64,000 nucleotides of DNA from Microbacterium sp. (lineage in GTDB: Bacteria > Actinomycetota > Actinomycetes > Actinomycetales > Microbacteriaceae), in the NCBI GenBank assembly GCA_019510305.1, contig JAEKKN010000027.1:50200-114199 (forward strand). Direction: 5' to 3'. The position numbers were made by a program, and so were the translations under genes. Below are positions 41,989 to 52,135 of the stretch, one piece after another. Positions within the stretch are counted from its first letter, which is position 1. Each line of letters begins with the position of its first letter. The notes beneath the pieces were generated by a model. The model was not told the DNA's origin. It saw nothing but the letters and a program-made list of their open reading frames with translations, and made no database searches.

Positions 41989-43870
41989 CGTTCGACTCGG
42001 TCGTCGGCGGCGGTACCGCGGCCGGCGCGGGCGGTGCCGCCGGCGCAGGCGGTGCCGGGTAGGTGGGCGGTGCCGGCGGCGCACCATACGCAGGCGGTGC
42101 CGGGTAGGCAGGTGGTGCAGTCGGCACACCATACGCAGGCGGTGCGGGCGGCACACCATACGCAGGCAGCGCGGAGACCGGCGCCCCCACGGGCTGGGCT
42201 GGTGCAGCCGGGTATGCGGGCGGCGGCGCTGCAGCTGTCTGCACGTGCTCGCCCCAGCGGTGCGTCTGATCGCGGGCGGCTGCGAGCACGGCGGCCCGGC
42301 TGACGCCGTTGATCAACTCGAGCGCGTCTGCACGCTCCAGCCCAGACAGCGTTCCGGTGATCGGCCCCTGTACCGAGTGCACCTGGGCGCCCGAGACGCG
42401 CTGGGCACGATCGATCGGTCCCTGCGACAGCGACACTCCCTGCAGGCGCGCGAGCGGGAAGATCGCGAGCTTGCGCCAGATCGTTCCTCGTCGCAGAAGC
42501 AGCCCGAATTCGGTGAGCGCATAGCCGTGGCGCTTCCACGAGACCGGGCGACGCCACCATGCTCGGCCGGGCATCGTGCGGTACGGGTCGCCTGCGACGG
42601 GGCCGAGGATGCCGTGCTCCCACACGAGCGGGATGTCGGACGCGGGCGCATCGGGCAGGATCAGCCCGAGCACGCGCTCGACGTCGGCACGCTTGCCGAC
42701 GGGCAGGACGATGTTGAACTGCTGTGCGCTGCCGGACTGCTGCTGCGCGGCGCTCTTGCCGCCCATGCGGTTGATCTTTATCGTCCACCACCCGAACGGG
42801 CGCCACAGCAGCGACTGCGAGACCTCGACGGCGAAGATGCGCCCCGGCGGCAGGGTCTCGGTGACCGTCGTGAGCAGACCATAGGTGATGCGCACCCCGT
42901 CAGGAGTCGGCGCGATCGAATAGCGCAGCGACTTCGAGATGCGCGCCCACGTGATGCCGACGATCGCGAGCACCATGGGCACGCCGATGCCGAGGCTGAA
43001 TCCGATGGTGAGCGCCCCACCGAGCGGGTCGCCATCCAGCACCGTGCCGATGAGCACCCCGCCCATCGAGATGAGGAAGATCAGTCCGAAGAAGATCACC
43101 CACGCCAGCGTTCCGATGAGCTCGGCGCCGATGAGGCGCCCGGTGGGGATCCTGACGACGCTGTGCGGGGCGACGTCGGCGAGGTCGACGCCGTTGATCA
43201 TGCCCGTGACGCCGTTGTTGACCTCTCCTCGCAGCTGAGCGCGAGCAGAGACGGATGAGGGAGCGGATGCTGACGCCTCACCCTGTCGCGCGGCCCGCGC
43301 GCCGGAGGCGAGGCGCAGGATGTCGGCCCGCACCGCTTCAGCCGTCGACGTCGCGAGGTAGTCGAGCTCGACGTTCGCGTCGTTGCCGGCGCCGACGACC
43401 TCGAGCTTGGCAAGGCCGATGATGCGCGCGGGGAAGGGCCGGGTCAGGTTCACGCCCTGCACGCGGTCGAGCGGCGCACGGCGGTGCGAACGGAACACGA
43501 TGCCCTTGCGCACCTCGACGTGGTCGCCGGTGATCCGGAACTGCTGAAACCGCCAGATCACCCAGAACACCGCGATCAGCACGACCACGACGCCCAGCAC
43601 CGACAGCAGCGCGACGATGGCGAGGTTGTTCGACAGCACCCAGTCGACGGGGTCGCCACCGTACTGGTCGTAGTGGGCGTCGGGCTCGAACAGGTCGACG
43701 ACCCAGCCGATCAAGCGCTCGCGCAGGTTCGCAATCACGAAACCGCCGATGACGATCAGCGCCAGCCCGCCCTTGAACAGCGGGGTGAGCGGGTGCATCC
43801 GGTGCCACTCGCCGTCGGCGAGCGACGACGACGCACCGACCTTCGACGGAATCGGCGGCTGCGTGCTCAC
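41981..43870 (-). CDS. PH domain-containing membrane protein (YdbT-like) with Pro/Ala-rich tail
   Basis: A 629-aa protein. Two transmembrane helices near residues 30-50 and 85-115 are followed by a bacterial PH domain (ITGDHVEVRKGIVFRSHRRA, LDRVQGVNLTRP). More helices near 230-300, a second PH-like unit (GVRITYGLLTTVTETLPPGR) and a third (GLLLRRGTIWRKLAIFPLAR) follow. The last ~90 residues are low-complexity Pro/Ala/Tyr repeats of the APPAYGVP type. The GTG at 43870 overlaps the stop of the upstream PH gene, so the two are a coupled pair as in Bacillus YdbS/YdbT. The role is envelope-related; the tail may mediate protein contacts (inference). Confidence 0.86.
   Translation of the reverse strand: MSTQPPIPSKVGASSSLADGEWHRMHPLTPLFKGGLALIVIGGFVIANLRERLIGWVVDLFEPDAHYDQYGGDPVDWVLSNNLAIVALLSVLGVVVVLIAVFWVIWRFQQFRITGDHVEVRKGIVFRSHRRAPLDRVQGVNLTRPFPARIIGLAKLEVVGAGNDANVELDYLATSTAEAVRADILRLASGARAARQGEASASAPSSVSARAQLRGEVNNGVTGMINGVDLADVAPHSVVRIPTGRLIGAELIGTLAWVIFFGLIFLISMGGVLIGTVLDGDPLGGALTIGFSLGIGVPMVLAIVGITWARISKSLRYSIAPTPDGVRITYGLLTTVTETLPPGRIFAVEVSQSLLWRPFGWWTIKINRMGGKSAAQQQSGSAQQFNIVLPVGKRADVERVLGLILPDAPASDIPLVWEHGILGPVAGDPYRTMPGRAWWRRPVSWKRHGYALTEFGLLLRRGTIWRKLAIFPLARLQGVSLSQGPIDRAQRVSGAQVHSVQGPITGTLSGLERADALELINGVSRAAVLAAARDQTHRWGEHVQTAAAPPPAYPAAPAQPVGAPVSALPAYGVPPAPPAYGVPTAPPAYPAPPAYGAPPAPPTYPAPPAPAAPPAPAAVPPPTTESNGE
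42005..42180 (-). repeat. Coding tandem repeat in the Pro-rich tail
   Basis: Units close to ACCATACGCAGGCGGTGCCG on the plus strand recur several times and encode APPAYG/APPAYP-type peptides. Copy-number variation by slippage is plausible. Confidence 0.6.
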
Positions 43871-44463
43871 AGGCCGGTCCGGCGCGTCTCGGCCACCTGG
43901 ATGAGGGTGTCGCGGAGAGCCTCCGCAGCATCCTGCGTGAGCCCGGGGATCTGCACACCGGTGGTCGCGGCGGCGGTCACCATCTTCAGCTGCGACACCC
44001 CGAAGGCGCGATCGAGCGGACCCTGGGTGATGTCGACGAGCTGCATGCGGCCGTAGGGCACGGCGATCATGCGCTGCCACAGGATGCCCTTGCGGAACAC
44101 GATGTCGTCGGCGCGCAGCATGTATCCGATCGCCCGCGCCTGGCGGGGCAGGATGATCAGGGTGGCCAGCGTTAGCACGACGATGACGCCCGCGGGGATC
44201 AGCACCCATGTCTGCTCGAAGCCCAAGAACGCCACGAGGGCCACGACGACGACGACCGCGATGAAGATCACGTTCTGCACGATCTGCGAGGCGACGTAGC
44301 GCGGCGAGATCTGGTGCCAGACGCCGTCGAGCTCGAGCCTCGATTCGTTGCGAGCCGTGCGCAGCTGAGAGTAGGTTCCCTGGTCGAGAGCCGACGCGTC
44401 AGTGACTGCCGCCGAATTCAGCGGGGCCGGGATCGGCATGGGGCTCTCGGGGTTCTGAGTCAT
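43867..44463 (-). CDS. PH domain-containing membrane protein (YdbS-like)
   Basis: A 198-aa protein with two adjacent transmembrane helices (QIVQNVIFIAVVVVVALVAF and WVLIPAGVIVVLTLATLIIL) and a C-terminal bacterial PH domain (MLRADDIVFRKGILWQRMIA, VPYGRMQLVDITQGPLDRAF). It is the short partner of the 629-aa protein downstream, coupled through GTGA. Its start lies 64 bases inside the 3' end of the DUF3180 gene in another frame, an unusually long overlap. Confidence 0.88.
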   Translation of the reverse strand: MTQNPESPMPIPAPLNSAAVTDASALDQGTYSQLRTARNESRLELDGVWHQISPRYVASQIVQNVIFIAVVVVVALVAFLGFEQTWVLIPAGVIVVLTLATLIILPRQARAIGYMLRADDIVFRKGILWQRMIAVPYGRMQLVDITQGPLDRAFGVSQLKMVTAAATTGVQIPGLTQDAAEALRDTLIQVAETRRTGL

Positions 44464-44896
44464 CAGGATCCTTCGGAAGGGTGCAGAACTGTTCGGCGAC
44501 CAGTGCCGCGACCACGAGCACGACCGCGCTCACGATCAGGGCGACCATCGCCACAGTCGACCCTACCTGCGGATCGATCGGACGTGACAGGAGGAACACG
44601 AGCAGGCCCGCACCGAAGCCGCCCATGATCGCACCGAGCAGGCTCGACGCTCGCGCGAGGGTCACGGCTCGCATGGCACGGAAGGGATCGATGCGGACGC
44701 CGGTGCGCACGCTTCTGCGCACGGGCCACGCGAGAGCGAGGGCGGCGCCGCCGATGATCACGAGCAGCACGGGCAGCAGCAGCGACGGGGTGAAGGTCGC
44801 ACGGCCCATCGTCGTGAGCACCTGGTCGAGAACGAACCCCGCCGCCGCCCCGATCAGGGCGAGGAGCACGAGGAGGCCGGCCGAGGTGCGCTTCAT
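44399..44896 (-). CDS. DUF3180 domain-containing membrane protein
   Basis: A 165-aa protein with four predicted transmembrane helices (TSAGLLVLLALIGAAAGFVL, SLLLPVLLVIIGGAALALAW, LLGAIMGGFGAGLLVFLLS, VAMVALIVSAVVLVVAALVA). DUF3180 is found next to folK in actinobacteria and has no assigned function. ATG 44896 overlaps the folK stop by four bases. The C-terminal hydrophilic tail overlaps the next gene by 65 bases. Confidence 0.88.
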   Translation of the reverse strand: MKRTSAGLLVLLALIGAAAGFVLDQVLTTMGRATFTPSLLLPVLLVIIGGAALALAWPVRRSVRTGVRIDPFRAMRAVTLARASSLLGAIMGGFGAGLLVFLLSRPIDPQVGSTVAMVALIVSAVVLVVAALVAEQFCTLPKDPDDSEPREPHADPGPAEFGGSH

Positions 44897-45432
44897 CCGC
44901 GCTCCCGTCGACGCAGCTCCGCGGCGAGCGCGGCGACCCGGCCGTGCCCGGGGAGCACCGCGTCCGGATCCAGATCGAGCCACGGCTCGAGCACGAACAG
45001 CCGCTCGAACGCGCGCGGGTGCGGCAGCAGCACGTGCGGGTCGGTCGAGGTCTCCTCGCCATAGGCGATGAGATCGAGGTCGAGCGTGCGGTCGCCCCAT
45101 CGCTCATGCCGCTCGCGACCGTTCTCGTCTTCGATCGCGTGCAGCATGCCGAGCAGGATGCTGGGGGCGAGCCGGGTCGTGATCAGCGCGACGGCGTTCA
45201 CGTAGCCGGGCACATCGGGGTCGGGGCCGTCCACGGTGAGCGCGACCGTCTCGTGCAGCGGGGAGAGCCGGACATCGCTGACGAGCGGAAGCCGAGCGAT
45301 GCGCTCGGCCGCCGCGCGGATCGTGCCGTCGCGGTCGCCGAGGTTGGCGCCGAGGGCCACGACCGCGACGGTCTCGGGGCGGCCTTCGCGGGGTCCGGGG
45401 ACGTGCGGCGGGTTCGCGAGATTGCGGCTCAT
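44893..45432 (-). CDS. folK: 2-amino-4-hydroxy-6-hydroxymethyldihydropteridine diphosphokinase
   Basis: A 179-aa enzyme that pyrophosphorylates 6-hydroxymethyl-dihydropterin, the step before FolP in folate synthesis. Motifs: VVALGANLGDRDGTIRAAAE at the N-terminus, SPLHETVAL, and the ATP/Mg signature RWGDRTLDLDLIAYG. It follows folB with an ATGA overlap and precedes DUF3180. The longer frame to 45909 is a shadow across folB. Confidence 0.95.
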   Translation of the reverse strand: MSRNLANPPHVPGPREGRPETVAVVALGANLGDRDGTIRAAAERIARLPLVSDVRLSPLHETVALTVDGPDPDVPGYVNAVALITTRLAPSILLGMLHAIEDENGRERHERWGDRTLDLDLIAYGEETSTDPHVLLPHPRAFERLFVLEPWLDLDPDAVLPGHGRVAALAAELRRRERG

Positions 45433-45815
45433 TCCGCTGCCCCCTTGCGGCCACGGTTCACGGTGACGGCGACGTCGGCGAAGGTCAGCGGAATCGGCGC
45501 GTGCGGCTTGTGGACGGTGACGCTCGCGAACTGCACGCGCGGGTCGTCGAGCACCACATCGGCGATGCGCTCCGCGAGTGTCTCGATGAGGTTCACCGGC
45601 TCGCCCGCCACCACCGCGGCGATCTTCTCGGCGAGTTCGCCGTAGTGCACGGTGTCTGCAACGTCGTCGGATGCCGCTGCGTCGCGCAGCTGCATCGCGA
45701 GTCGCACGTCGATCGTGAACTCCTGGCCGTTCTCGCGTTCGTGGTCGTAGACGCCGTGGCGGCCGAACACGGTGAGTCCGGTGAGGGCGATCTGATCGAT
45801 GAAGTCCATGCTCAT
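45429..45815 (-). CDS. folB: Dihydroneopterin aldolase
   Basis: A 128-aa enzyme that converts 7,8-dihydroneopterin to 6-hydroxymethyl-dihydropterin and glycolaldehyde. Hallmarks are IALTGLTVFGRHGVYDHERE with the substrate-binding Glu, the central VHYGELAEKIAAV, and LAERIADVVLD. The first ATG (45815) overlaps the folP stop; a second in-frame ATG lies at 45809. Both fit the family length. Confidence 0.94.
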   Translation of the reverse strand: MSMDFIDQIALTGLTVFGRHGVYDHERENGQEFTIDVRLAMQLRDAAASDDVADTVHYGELAEKIAAVVAGEPVNLIETLAERIADVVLDDPRVQFASVTVHKPHAPIPLTFADVAVTVNRGRKGAAE

Positions 45816-46606
45816 CCTTCCCAGGCGTGCGCGATCGTGAGGGCGTCGCGCGTGGACGCGACGTCATGCACGCGCACGGCCCAGACTCCGGCGCGCGCGG
45901 CGAGCGCACTCGTGATGGCGGTCGCGAGATCGCGCCGGGCTTCGGAGACGTCGGCGCCGCCGAGAGCCTCGGCGAGGAACCTCTTGCGGGAGGTTCCGAT
46001 GAGGACCCGCGGCCCGAGTGCGACGATCTCGTCGAGTCCGCGCAGTGCGTCCCAGTTCTGGGCGCCGGCCTTGGCGAAGCCGATACCAGGGTCGAGGATC
46101 AGCCGAGACGGCGCGATGCCGGATGCCGCAGCCTCCCCCATGCGCTCCTGGAGCTCTCCCGCGACCTCGCGGGCGACCCGGCGGTAGTCGGCGTGGGCGT
46201 ACATGTCCGAAGAGAACCCTCGCCAGTGGCCGATCGCGTAGTCGGCTCCAGACTCGGCGACGGCGGCCCGCATGTCGGGGTCGGCGAGTCCGCCCGAGAC
46301 GTCGTTCACGATGCGCGCGCCCGCGCGGATTGCGGCCGCTGCGGTCGAGGCGTTGAGCGTGTCGATGCTCACCGGGACGCCGGCGACCGCGAGCTGCTCG
46401 ATCACCGGCAGCACCCGTTGCTGTTCCGTCTCGGGGCTGACGCGCTCCGCTCCCGGCCGGGTCGACTCTCCGCCGACGTCGAGCACGCTCGCTCCGTCGG
46501 CACGCAGCTTCAGTCCACGCGCGACGGCGCTGTCGACGTCGAGGTAGCGCCCGCCGTCGCTGAACGAATCCGGCGTCACGTTCACGATGCCCCAGATGCC
46601 GGTCAT
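45812..46606 (-). CDS. folP: Dihydropteroate synthase
   Basis: A 264-aa TIM-barrel enzyme joining 6-hydroxymethyl-dihydropterin pyrophosphate to p-aminobenzoate; the sulfonamide target. It has the pyrophosphate loop NVTPDSFSDGGRY, the pterin motif DVGGESTRPGAERV, NDVSGG, ILDPGIGFAK and the C-terminal RVHDV. ATG 46606 overlaps the folE stop (ATGA). No sulfonamide-resistance insertion is visible. Members of the fol operon are translationally coupled throughout. Confidence 0.95.
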   Translation of the reverse strand: MTGIWGIVNVTPDSFSDGGRYLDVDSAVARGLKLRADGASVLDVGGESTRPGAERVSPETEQQRVLPVIEQLAVAGVPVSIDTLNASTAAAAIRAGARIVNDVSGGLADPDMRAAVAESGADYAIGHWRGFSSDMYAHADYRRVAREVAGELQERMGEAAASGIAPSRLILDPGIGFAKAGAQNWDALRGLDEIVALGPRVLIGTSRKRFLAEALGGADVSEARRDLATAITSALAARAGVWAVRVHDVASTRDALTIAHAWEG

Positions 46607-47297
46607 GGGGACTCTCGGTCGTTGAGCGAGGAGCGCAGCGACGAGACGAAACGCTCGGCCCCTGAGCCCGAGAACTGGTTTCCTGAGCCCGAGATTTGGG
46701 TCCCTGAGCCTGTCGAAGGGCCGATCAGCGCGATGAGCTCGGCGCGAGCCGCGGCATCCGTGTACTCCCCGCGTGCCGCGATCGTGAGCGTCGACGCCTC
46801 GGGCTGACGGCCCCCGCGCATCGTGACGCAGCCGTGGCTCGCGTCGAGCACGACGAGCACGCCGCGGGTGTCGAGATGCTCGGCGATCGTGTCGGCGATC
46901 TGCTCGCCCAGCCGCTCCTGTACCTGCGGGCGGGCGGCGAGGATCTCGACGACCTTCACCAGGGCGCCGAGTCCGACCACCTGCTCCCCGGGGAGATAGG
47001 CGATGTGCGCATGACCCGCGAACGGCAGCAGATGGTGCTCGCACACCGAGCGGAAGAGGATGTCGCGCAGCAGCACGGCGCCCGACGGCAGCGTGTCGGG
47101 CGCAGGGCCCCGCGTTACGCTGATCGTGCGCGCGAGGGGTGCCGCGGCATCCGCCCCCACGCCCGAGAAGAACTCGGAGTACAGCTCGGCCATCCGCGCG
47201 GGTGTCTGCTTGAGCCCCGGGCGATCGGGATCCTCGCCGATCGCCTCGAGCAGCTCATGCGTGAGGCGTTCGACGCGTTCCCGGTCGACGGCCACGG

Positions 47298-47301
<4 letters not shown>
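46603..47301 (-). CDS. folE: GTP cyclohydrolase I with repeat-derived C-terminal tail
   Basis: A 232-aa enzyme that converts GTP to dihydroneopterin triphosphate, the first committed folate step. Zinc and catalytic motifs are intact: [20 protein letters not shown] and [13 protein letters not shown]. The normal family end is around [10 protein letters not shown]; about 40 further residues ([20 protein letters not shown]... then [13 protein letters not shown]) are encoded by dispersed repeats and look non-conserved. The GTG at 47301 overlaps the ftsH stop (GTGA) and gives the correct N-terminus ([17 protein letters not shown]); the longer frame to 47457 is inside ftsH. Confidence 0.93.
46617..46654 (+). 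repeat. Dispersed repeat (GACGAAACGC family), copy B
   Basis: GGTCGTTGAGCGAGGAGCGC then AGCGACGAGACGAAACGC, nearly identical to copies at 25217 and 60406. It lies wholly inside the 3' end of folE, encoding ...[14 protein letters not shown] in the enzyme's tail. Confidence 0.75.
46659..46724 (-). repeat. Three CTGAGCC(T/C)-type repeats within the folE 3' end
   Basis: Two degenerate units (CCCTGAGCCCGAGAACTGG; TCCTGAGCCCGAGATTTGGG) and one full CCCTGAGCCTGTCGAAGGG unit from 46702. Same family as at the serS-HAD junction. Translated they give the [18 protein letters not shown] pattern. Confidence 0.7.
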
Positions 47302-49298
<1,997 letters not shown>

Positions 49299-49369
49299 GA
49301 TCGAATCAGAGTATCGCGCGCGTCCTTGCGGTCGGCTGTGCGTTCACCCACGGCGTACCCCTCGAATCG

Positions 49370-49921
49370 TCAGGCGTACACGTGCGGCGCGAGCACCGCG
49401 ACGTCGCGGAGGTTGCGGTAGCGCTCGGCGTAGTCGAGGCCGTAGCCCACGACGAACTCGTTGGGGATGTCGAAGCCCACGTACTTGCAGTCGATCTCGA
49501 CCTTCGCGGCCTCGGGTTTACGCAGCAGCGCGAGCACCTCGATCGACTCTGCTCCGCGGGAGCCGAAGTTCTCCAGCAGCCAGCTGAGGGTCAGGCCGGA
49601 GTCGATGATGTCCTCGACGATCAGCACGTGCTTGCCGTTCAGGTCGCTGTCGAGGTCTTTGCGGATCTGCACCACGCCGCTGGACTTCGTGCTCGTGCCG
49701 TAGCTCGACACCGCCATCCAGTCCATCGGGGCGTGGAACGGCAGCGCGCGTGCGAAGTCGGCCATCACCATGACGGCGCCCTTCAGGACGCCGACGAGCA
49801 GGAGCTCCTTGCCCTCGTAGTCGGCGGCGACCTGCGTCGCGAGCTCGTCGAGCTTCGCGATGATCTCCTCCTCGGTGACGAGGATCTGGGAAAGGTCGTC
49901 CTGGATGTCCGCGGCGCGCAT
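49370..49921 (-). CDS. hpt: Hypoxanthine phosphoribosyltransferase
   Basis: A 183-aa purine-salvage enzyme making IMP/GMP from hypoxanthine/guanine and PRPP. The PRPP-binding motif VLIVEDIIDSGLTLSWLL is intact, and the flexible loop MAVSSYGTSTKSSGVV and C-terminal YVGFDIPNEFVVGYGLDYAE match the bacterial family. In most relatives it directly follows tilS; here four accessory genes separate them. Confidence 0.95.
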   Translation of the reverse strand: MRAADIQDDLSQILVTEEEIIAKLDELATQVAADYEGKELLLVGVLKGAVMVMADFARALPFHAPMDWMAVSSYGTSTKSSGVVQIRKDLDSDLNGKHVLIVEDIIDSGLTLSWLLENFGSRGAESIEVLALLRKPEAAKVEIDCKYVGFDIPNEFVVGYGLDYAERYRNLRDVAVLAPHVYA

Positions 49922-49930
49922 GGATCGATT

Positions 49931-50785
49931 TTAGGTGATGGAATCGGATGCCGCGGCACGCGGCATCCGGTCCTCTCGGCTGCCGAGACGGTGCTGCATG
50001 TCGGCGTACGAGGCCACCCCGTCGAGGAAGCCCAGCGTGCCCGACTCGCGCAGCTCTCGACCCGCACGCTCGACGGCGTCGTAAGCGGCCCGCGCGATGC
50101 TGCCCCCGACGCTGACCCGCGCGACTCCGAGGGAGAAGAGAGCAGGCGCGTCGAGCACCGGGGCAGTGAGACCCGCGACCATGTTCACCGGCGCGGCGAT
50201 CTCGACCGCGAGCCGGCGGATCGCTTCGGCGTCCCTGACACCGGGCACGAAGATGCAGTCGGCTCCCGCCGCGATGAACCGCTCGGCCCGCGCGATGGTC
50301 TCGGCGAAGGGATCGCCGTCGAAGCGCGAGAAGTAGGCGTCGGTGCGGGCGTTGAGGACGAATGTCCCCGCGGGCGCCGCCGCCCGAGCCGCTGCGACGC
50401 GCTCGGCCGCCTCCTCGATCGGAATCAGAGCGCCGCCGACGGCATCCTCGATGTTCCCTCCCGCGATGCCGAGCGACGCCGCCCGCGCGACGGTCTCCCC
50501 CACCTCGGCCGCGGTGGCGCCGTAGCCCGCCTCGAGATCCGCCGAGACCGGTACGTCGACGGCCGTCACGATCTCCGCCACGGTCTCGAACATCAGATCC
50601 GCGCTGAGCGGCCCGCCGTCAGGCAGTCCCCGTGACCAGGCGATCCCGGCGCTCGTGGTCGCGATGGCGGGGAACCCGAGCTGCGCCAGGAGGCGAGCGG
50701 AACCGGCGTCCCAGGCGTTGGGGATGAGAAACCCCCGGCCCCTGTGCAGCGCGAGCAGAGTCTCGGCTCCGAGGTTCCCGGCCAT
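49931..50785 (-). CDS. Isocitrate lyase/PEP mutase family protein
   Basis: A 284-aa TIM-barrel protein of the ICL/PEPM superfamily, starting LHRGRGFLIPNAWDAGSARL. Metal-ligand motifs VSADLEAGYG and GGNIEDA are present, then LNARTDAYF and GADCIFVPG. The KKCGH signature of true isocitrate lyase is absent, so it is neither a glyoxylate-cycle ICL nor clearly a 2-methylisocitrate lyase. Members of this branch act as oxaloacetate decarboxylase-like or phosphonate-related C-C/C-P lyases. It sits ten bases from hpt on the same strand but is not normally part of that cluster. Confidence 0.85.
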   Translation of the reverse strand: MAGNLGAETLLALHRGRGFLIPNAWDAGSARLLAQLGFPAIATTSAGIAWSRGLPDGGPLSADLMFETVAEIVTAVDVPVSADLEAGYGATAAEVGETVARAASLGIAGGNIEDAVGGALIPIEEAAERVAAARAAAPAGTFVLNARTDAYFSRFDGDPFAETIARAERFIAAGADCIFVPGVRDAEAIRRLAVEIAAPVNMVAGLTAPVLDAPALFSLGVARVSVGGSIARAAYDAVERAGRELRESGTLGFLDGVASYADMQHRLGSREDRMPRAAASDSIT

Positions 50786-50895
50786 GCGCGTTCTCCATCC
50801 GTCGACTTCTCCGGTGGCGAGGTGTCGCCGCAGGTCGCGCCCCGGTACTGTGAGCGGAAAGAGGCGCAGACGCCTGACAACCGGAAGGATCCACC

Positions 50896-51489
50896 ATGGC
50901 CCTTGACGACATCCTCTCGCAGGTTCCGATCGACGACATCGCCAAGAAGCTGGGGGTCTCCCACGATGTCGCGAAGGAAGCCGTGGCGCAGGGCGGCGCT
51001 GTGCTTCTCGGCGGCCTCGCGAAGAACGCCTCGACCGATGAGGGATCCTCGGCGATCGAGAACGCCCTCAAGCGCCATGAGGGCACGACGGGCGTGACCT
51101 CGGTCGACGAGGTCGACGAGGCCGACGGCGGCAAGATCGTCTCGCACATCCTCGGCTCCGAGAAGCAGGACGTGACGGAGAAGCTCACCAAGTCCGACAA
51201 GACTGCGGGCATCGACTTCGGAAAGCTCCTGCCGATCCTCGCGCCCATCATCATGGGCCTGATCGCGAACGCGAACAAGAGCAAGTCGTCGGATGCCGGA
51301 TCCGGCGGCGGCGGAATCGGCGACATCATCGGGGGTCTCCTGGGCGGCGGCTCGAGCAGCGGGTCCGGCGGATCTTCTGGCGGCGGACTCGGCGACATCC
51401 TCGGGGGCCTGCTGGGCGGCGGCTCGAGCAGCGGGTCCGGCGGCGGACTCGGCGACATCCTCGGGGGTCTTCTCGGCGGCAAGAAGTAA
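50896..51489 (+). CDS. DUF937 domain-containing protein with Gly/Ser repeats
   Basis: A 197-aa protein. Residues 1-100 form the DUF937 helical domain (LDDILSQVPIDDIAKKLGVS, AVLLGGLAKNASTDEGSSAI). A hydrophobic stretch FGKLLPILAPIIMGLIANAN is next, then three copies of a (G)GLGDILGGLLGGGSSSGS module. DUF937 proteins are widespread and functionally uncharacterised. A good Shine-Dalgarno (GGAAGGA) precedes ATG 50896, and a strong terminator lies at 51503-51532, so it is a monocistronic unit. Confidence 0.87.
   Translation: MALDDILSQVPIDDIAKKLGVSHDVAKEAVAQGGAVLLGGLAKNASTDEGSSAIENALKRHEGTTGVTSVDEVDEADGGKIVSHILGSEKQDVTEKLTKSDKTAGIDFGKLLPILAPIIMGLIANANKSKSSDAGSGGGGIGDIIGGLLGGGSSSGSGGSSGGGLGDILGGLLGGGSSSGSGGGLGDILGGLLGGKK
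51296..51484 (+). repeat. Three tandem coding repeats in the DUF937 gene
   Basis: Units containing GGCGACATC(A/C)TCGGGGG, then CTGGGCGGCGGCTCGAGCAG, recur at roughly 51318, 51390 and 51447. They are near-identical at the DNA level, implying recent duplication. Confidence 0.75.
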
Positions 51490-51502
51490 CCACGACGCGG
51501 AT

Positions 51503-51532
51503 CGGCGGCCGGGGCGGATGCCCCGGCCGCCG
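51503..51532 (+). terminator. Terminator after the DUF937 gene
   Basis: CGGCGGCCGGGGC, loop GGAT, GCCCCGGCCGCCG: a perfect 13-bp stem 14 bases after the stop, followed by TTG. Confidence 0.75.
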
Positions 51533-51556
51533 TTGCGTGCGCGGAAGGTGCGTGCG

Positions 51557-52117
51557 TCAGGCGTCGTCACCGAGCAGCTGGCGCGCGGCCGCGAGGGTGA
51601 GCCGCTCGAGATCGGCGCCGGGCAGCGCCCCGGAGAGCATCAGGTCGGCCAGTCCGTGCACGAGCGCCCAGGACGCCTGTCGGGCGTCCTCCCTTCCGAT
51701 GCGGATGCGGTCGTCCGGCACGGAATCGAATCCCGCCTGAAGCAGACCGGCCGCACGCGCCTGAGCCTCGTGCAGCACGGCATCGTCGGGGTCGAGCAGC
51801 GAGGGTCGGAACATGACGGCGAAGTGCCCCGGGTGCGCGGTGGCGAACTCGACGTAGGCGACGGCCGTGTGGGCGAAGTCGCGCGCGTCGACCGACGGTT
51901 GCAGCGCATCGCCGAGCATCTCGAACCCCTCGGCGGCGAGCGCCGTGAACAGACCCCGCCGGTCGCCGAAGTGGTGAGCGGGGGCGGCGTGCGACACCCC
52001 GGCCCGTCGCGCCAGATCGCGAAGCGACAGCGCCTCGGGCCCCTCGTCCGCGACGATCTCCGCGGCGACGCGCAGCGCCTGGGCCCTCAGGCTCCCGTGG
52101 TGATAGCGATCGGCCAT
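51557..52117 (-). CDS. TetR/AcrR-family regulator (DoxX partner)
   Basis: A 186-aa repressor with helix-turn-helix in LSLRDLARRAGVSHAAPAHH and HFGDRRGLFTALAAEGFEML, and a TetR_C-type effector domain including FAVMFRPSLLD. Divergent from the DoxX gene across an 81-base region holding two palindromic sites (52139-52151, 52173-52185), so direct control of both genes is very likely. Not closely related to the two glycosidase-associated TetR proteins in this window. The ligand is unknown. Confidence 0.9.
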   Translation of the reverse strand: MADRYHHGSLRAQALRVAAEIVADEGPEALSLRDLARRAGVSHAAPAHHFGDRRGLFTALAAEGFEMLGDALQPSVDARDFAHTAVAYVEFATAHPGHFAVMFRPSLLDPDDAVLHEAQARAAGLLQAGFDSVPDDRIRIGREDARQASWALVHGLADLMLSGALPGADLERLTLAAARQLLGDDA

Positions 52118-52135
52118 TCCCTCACTCTACTCACT

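Noticed and set aside
38845-42303. A 1152-codon plus-strand open frame over lysS, DUF2207 and beyond
   Set aside because: It crosses several recognised genes in other frames and has a shadow composition (Arg/Gly/Pro rich).
51318-51484. CRISPR-like tandem repeats
   Set aside because: The repeats are in frame within the DUF937 gene, encode a Gly/Ser module and lack unique spacers of constant length.
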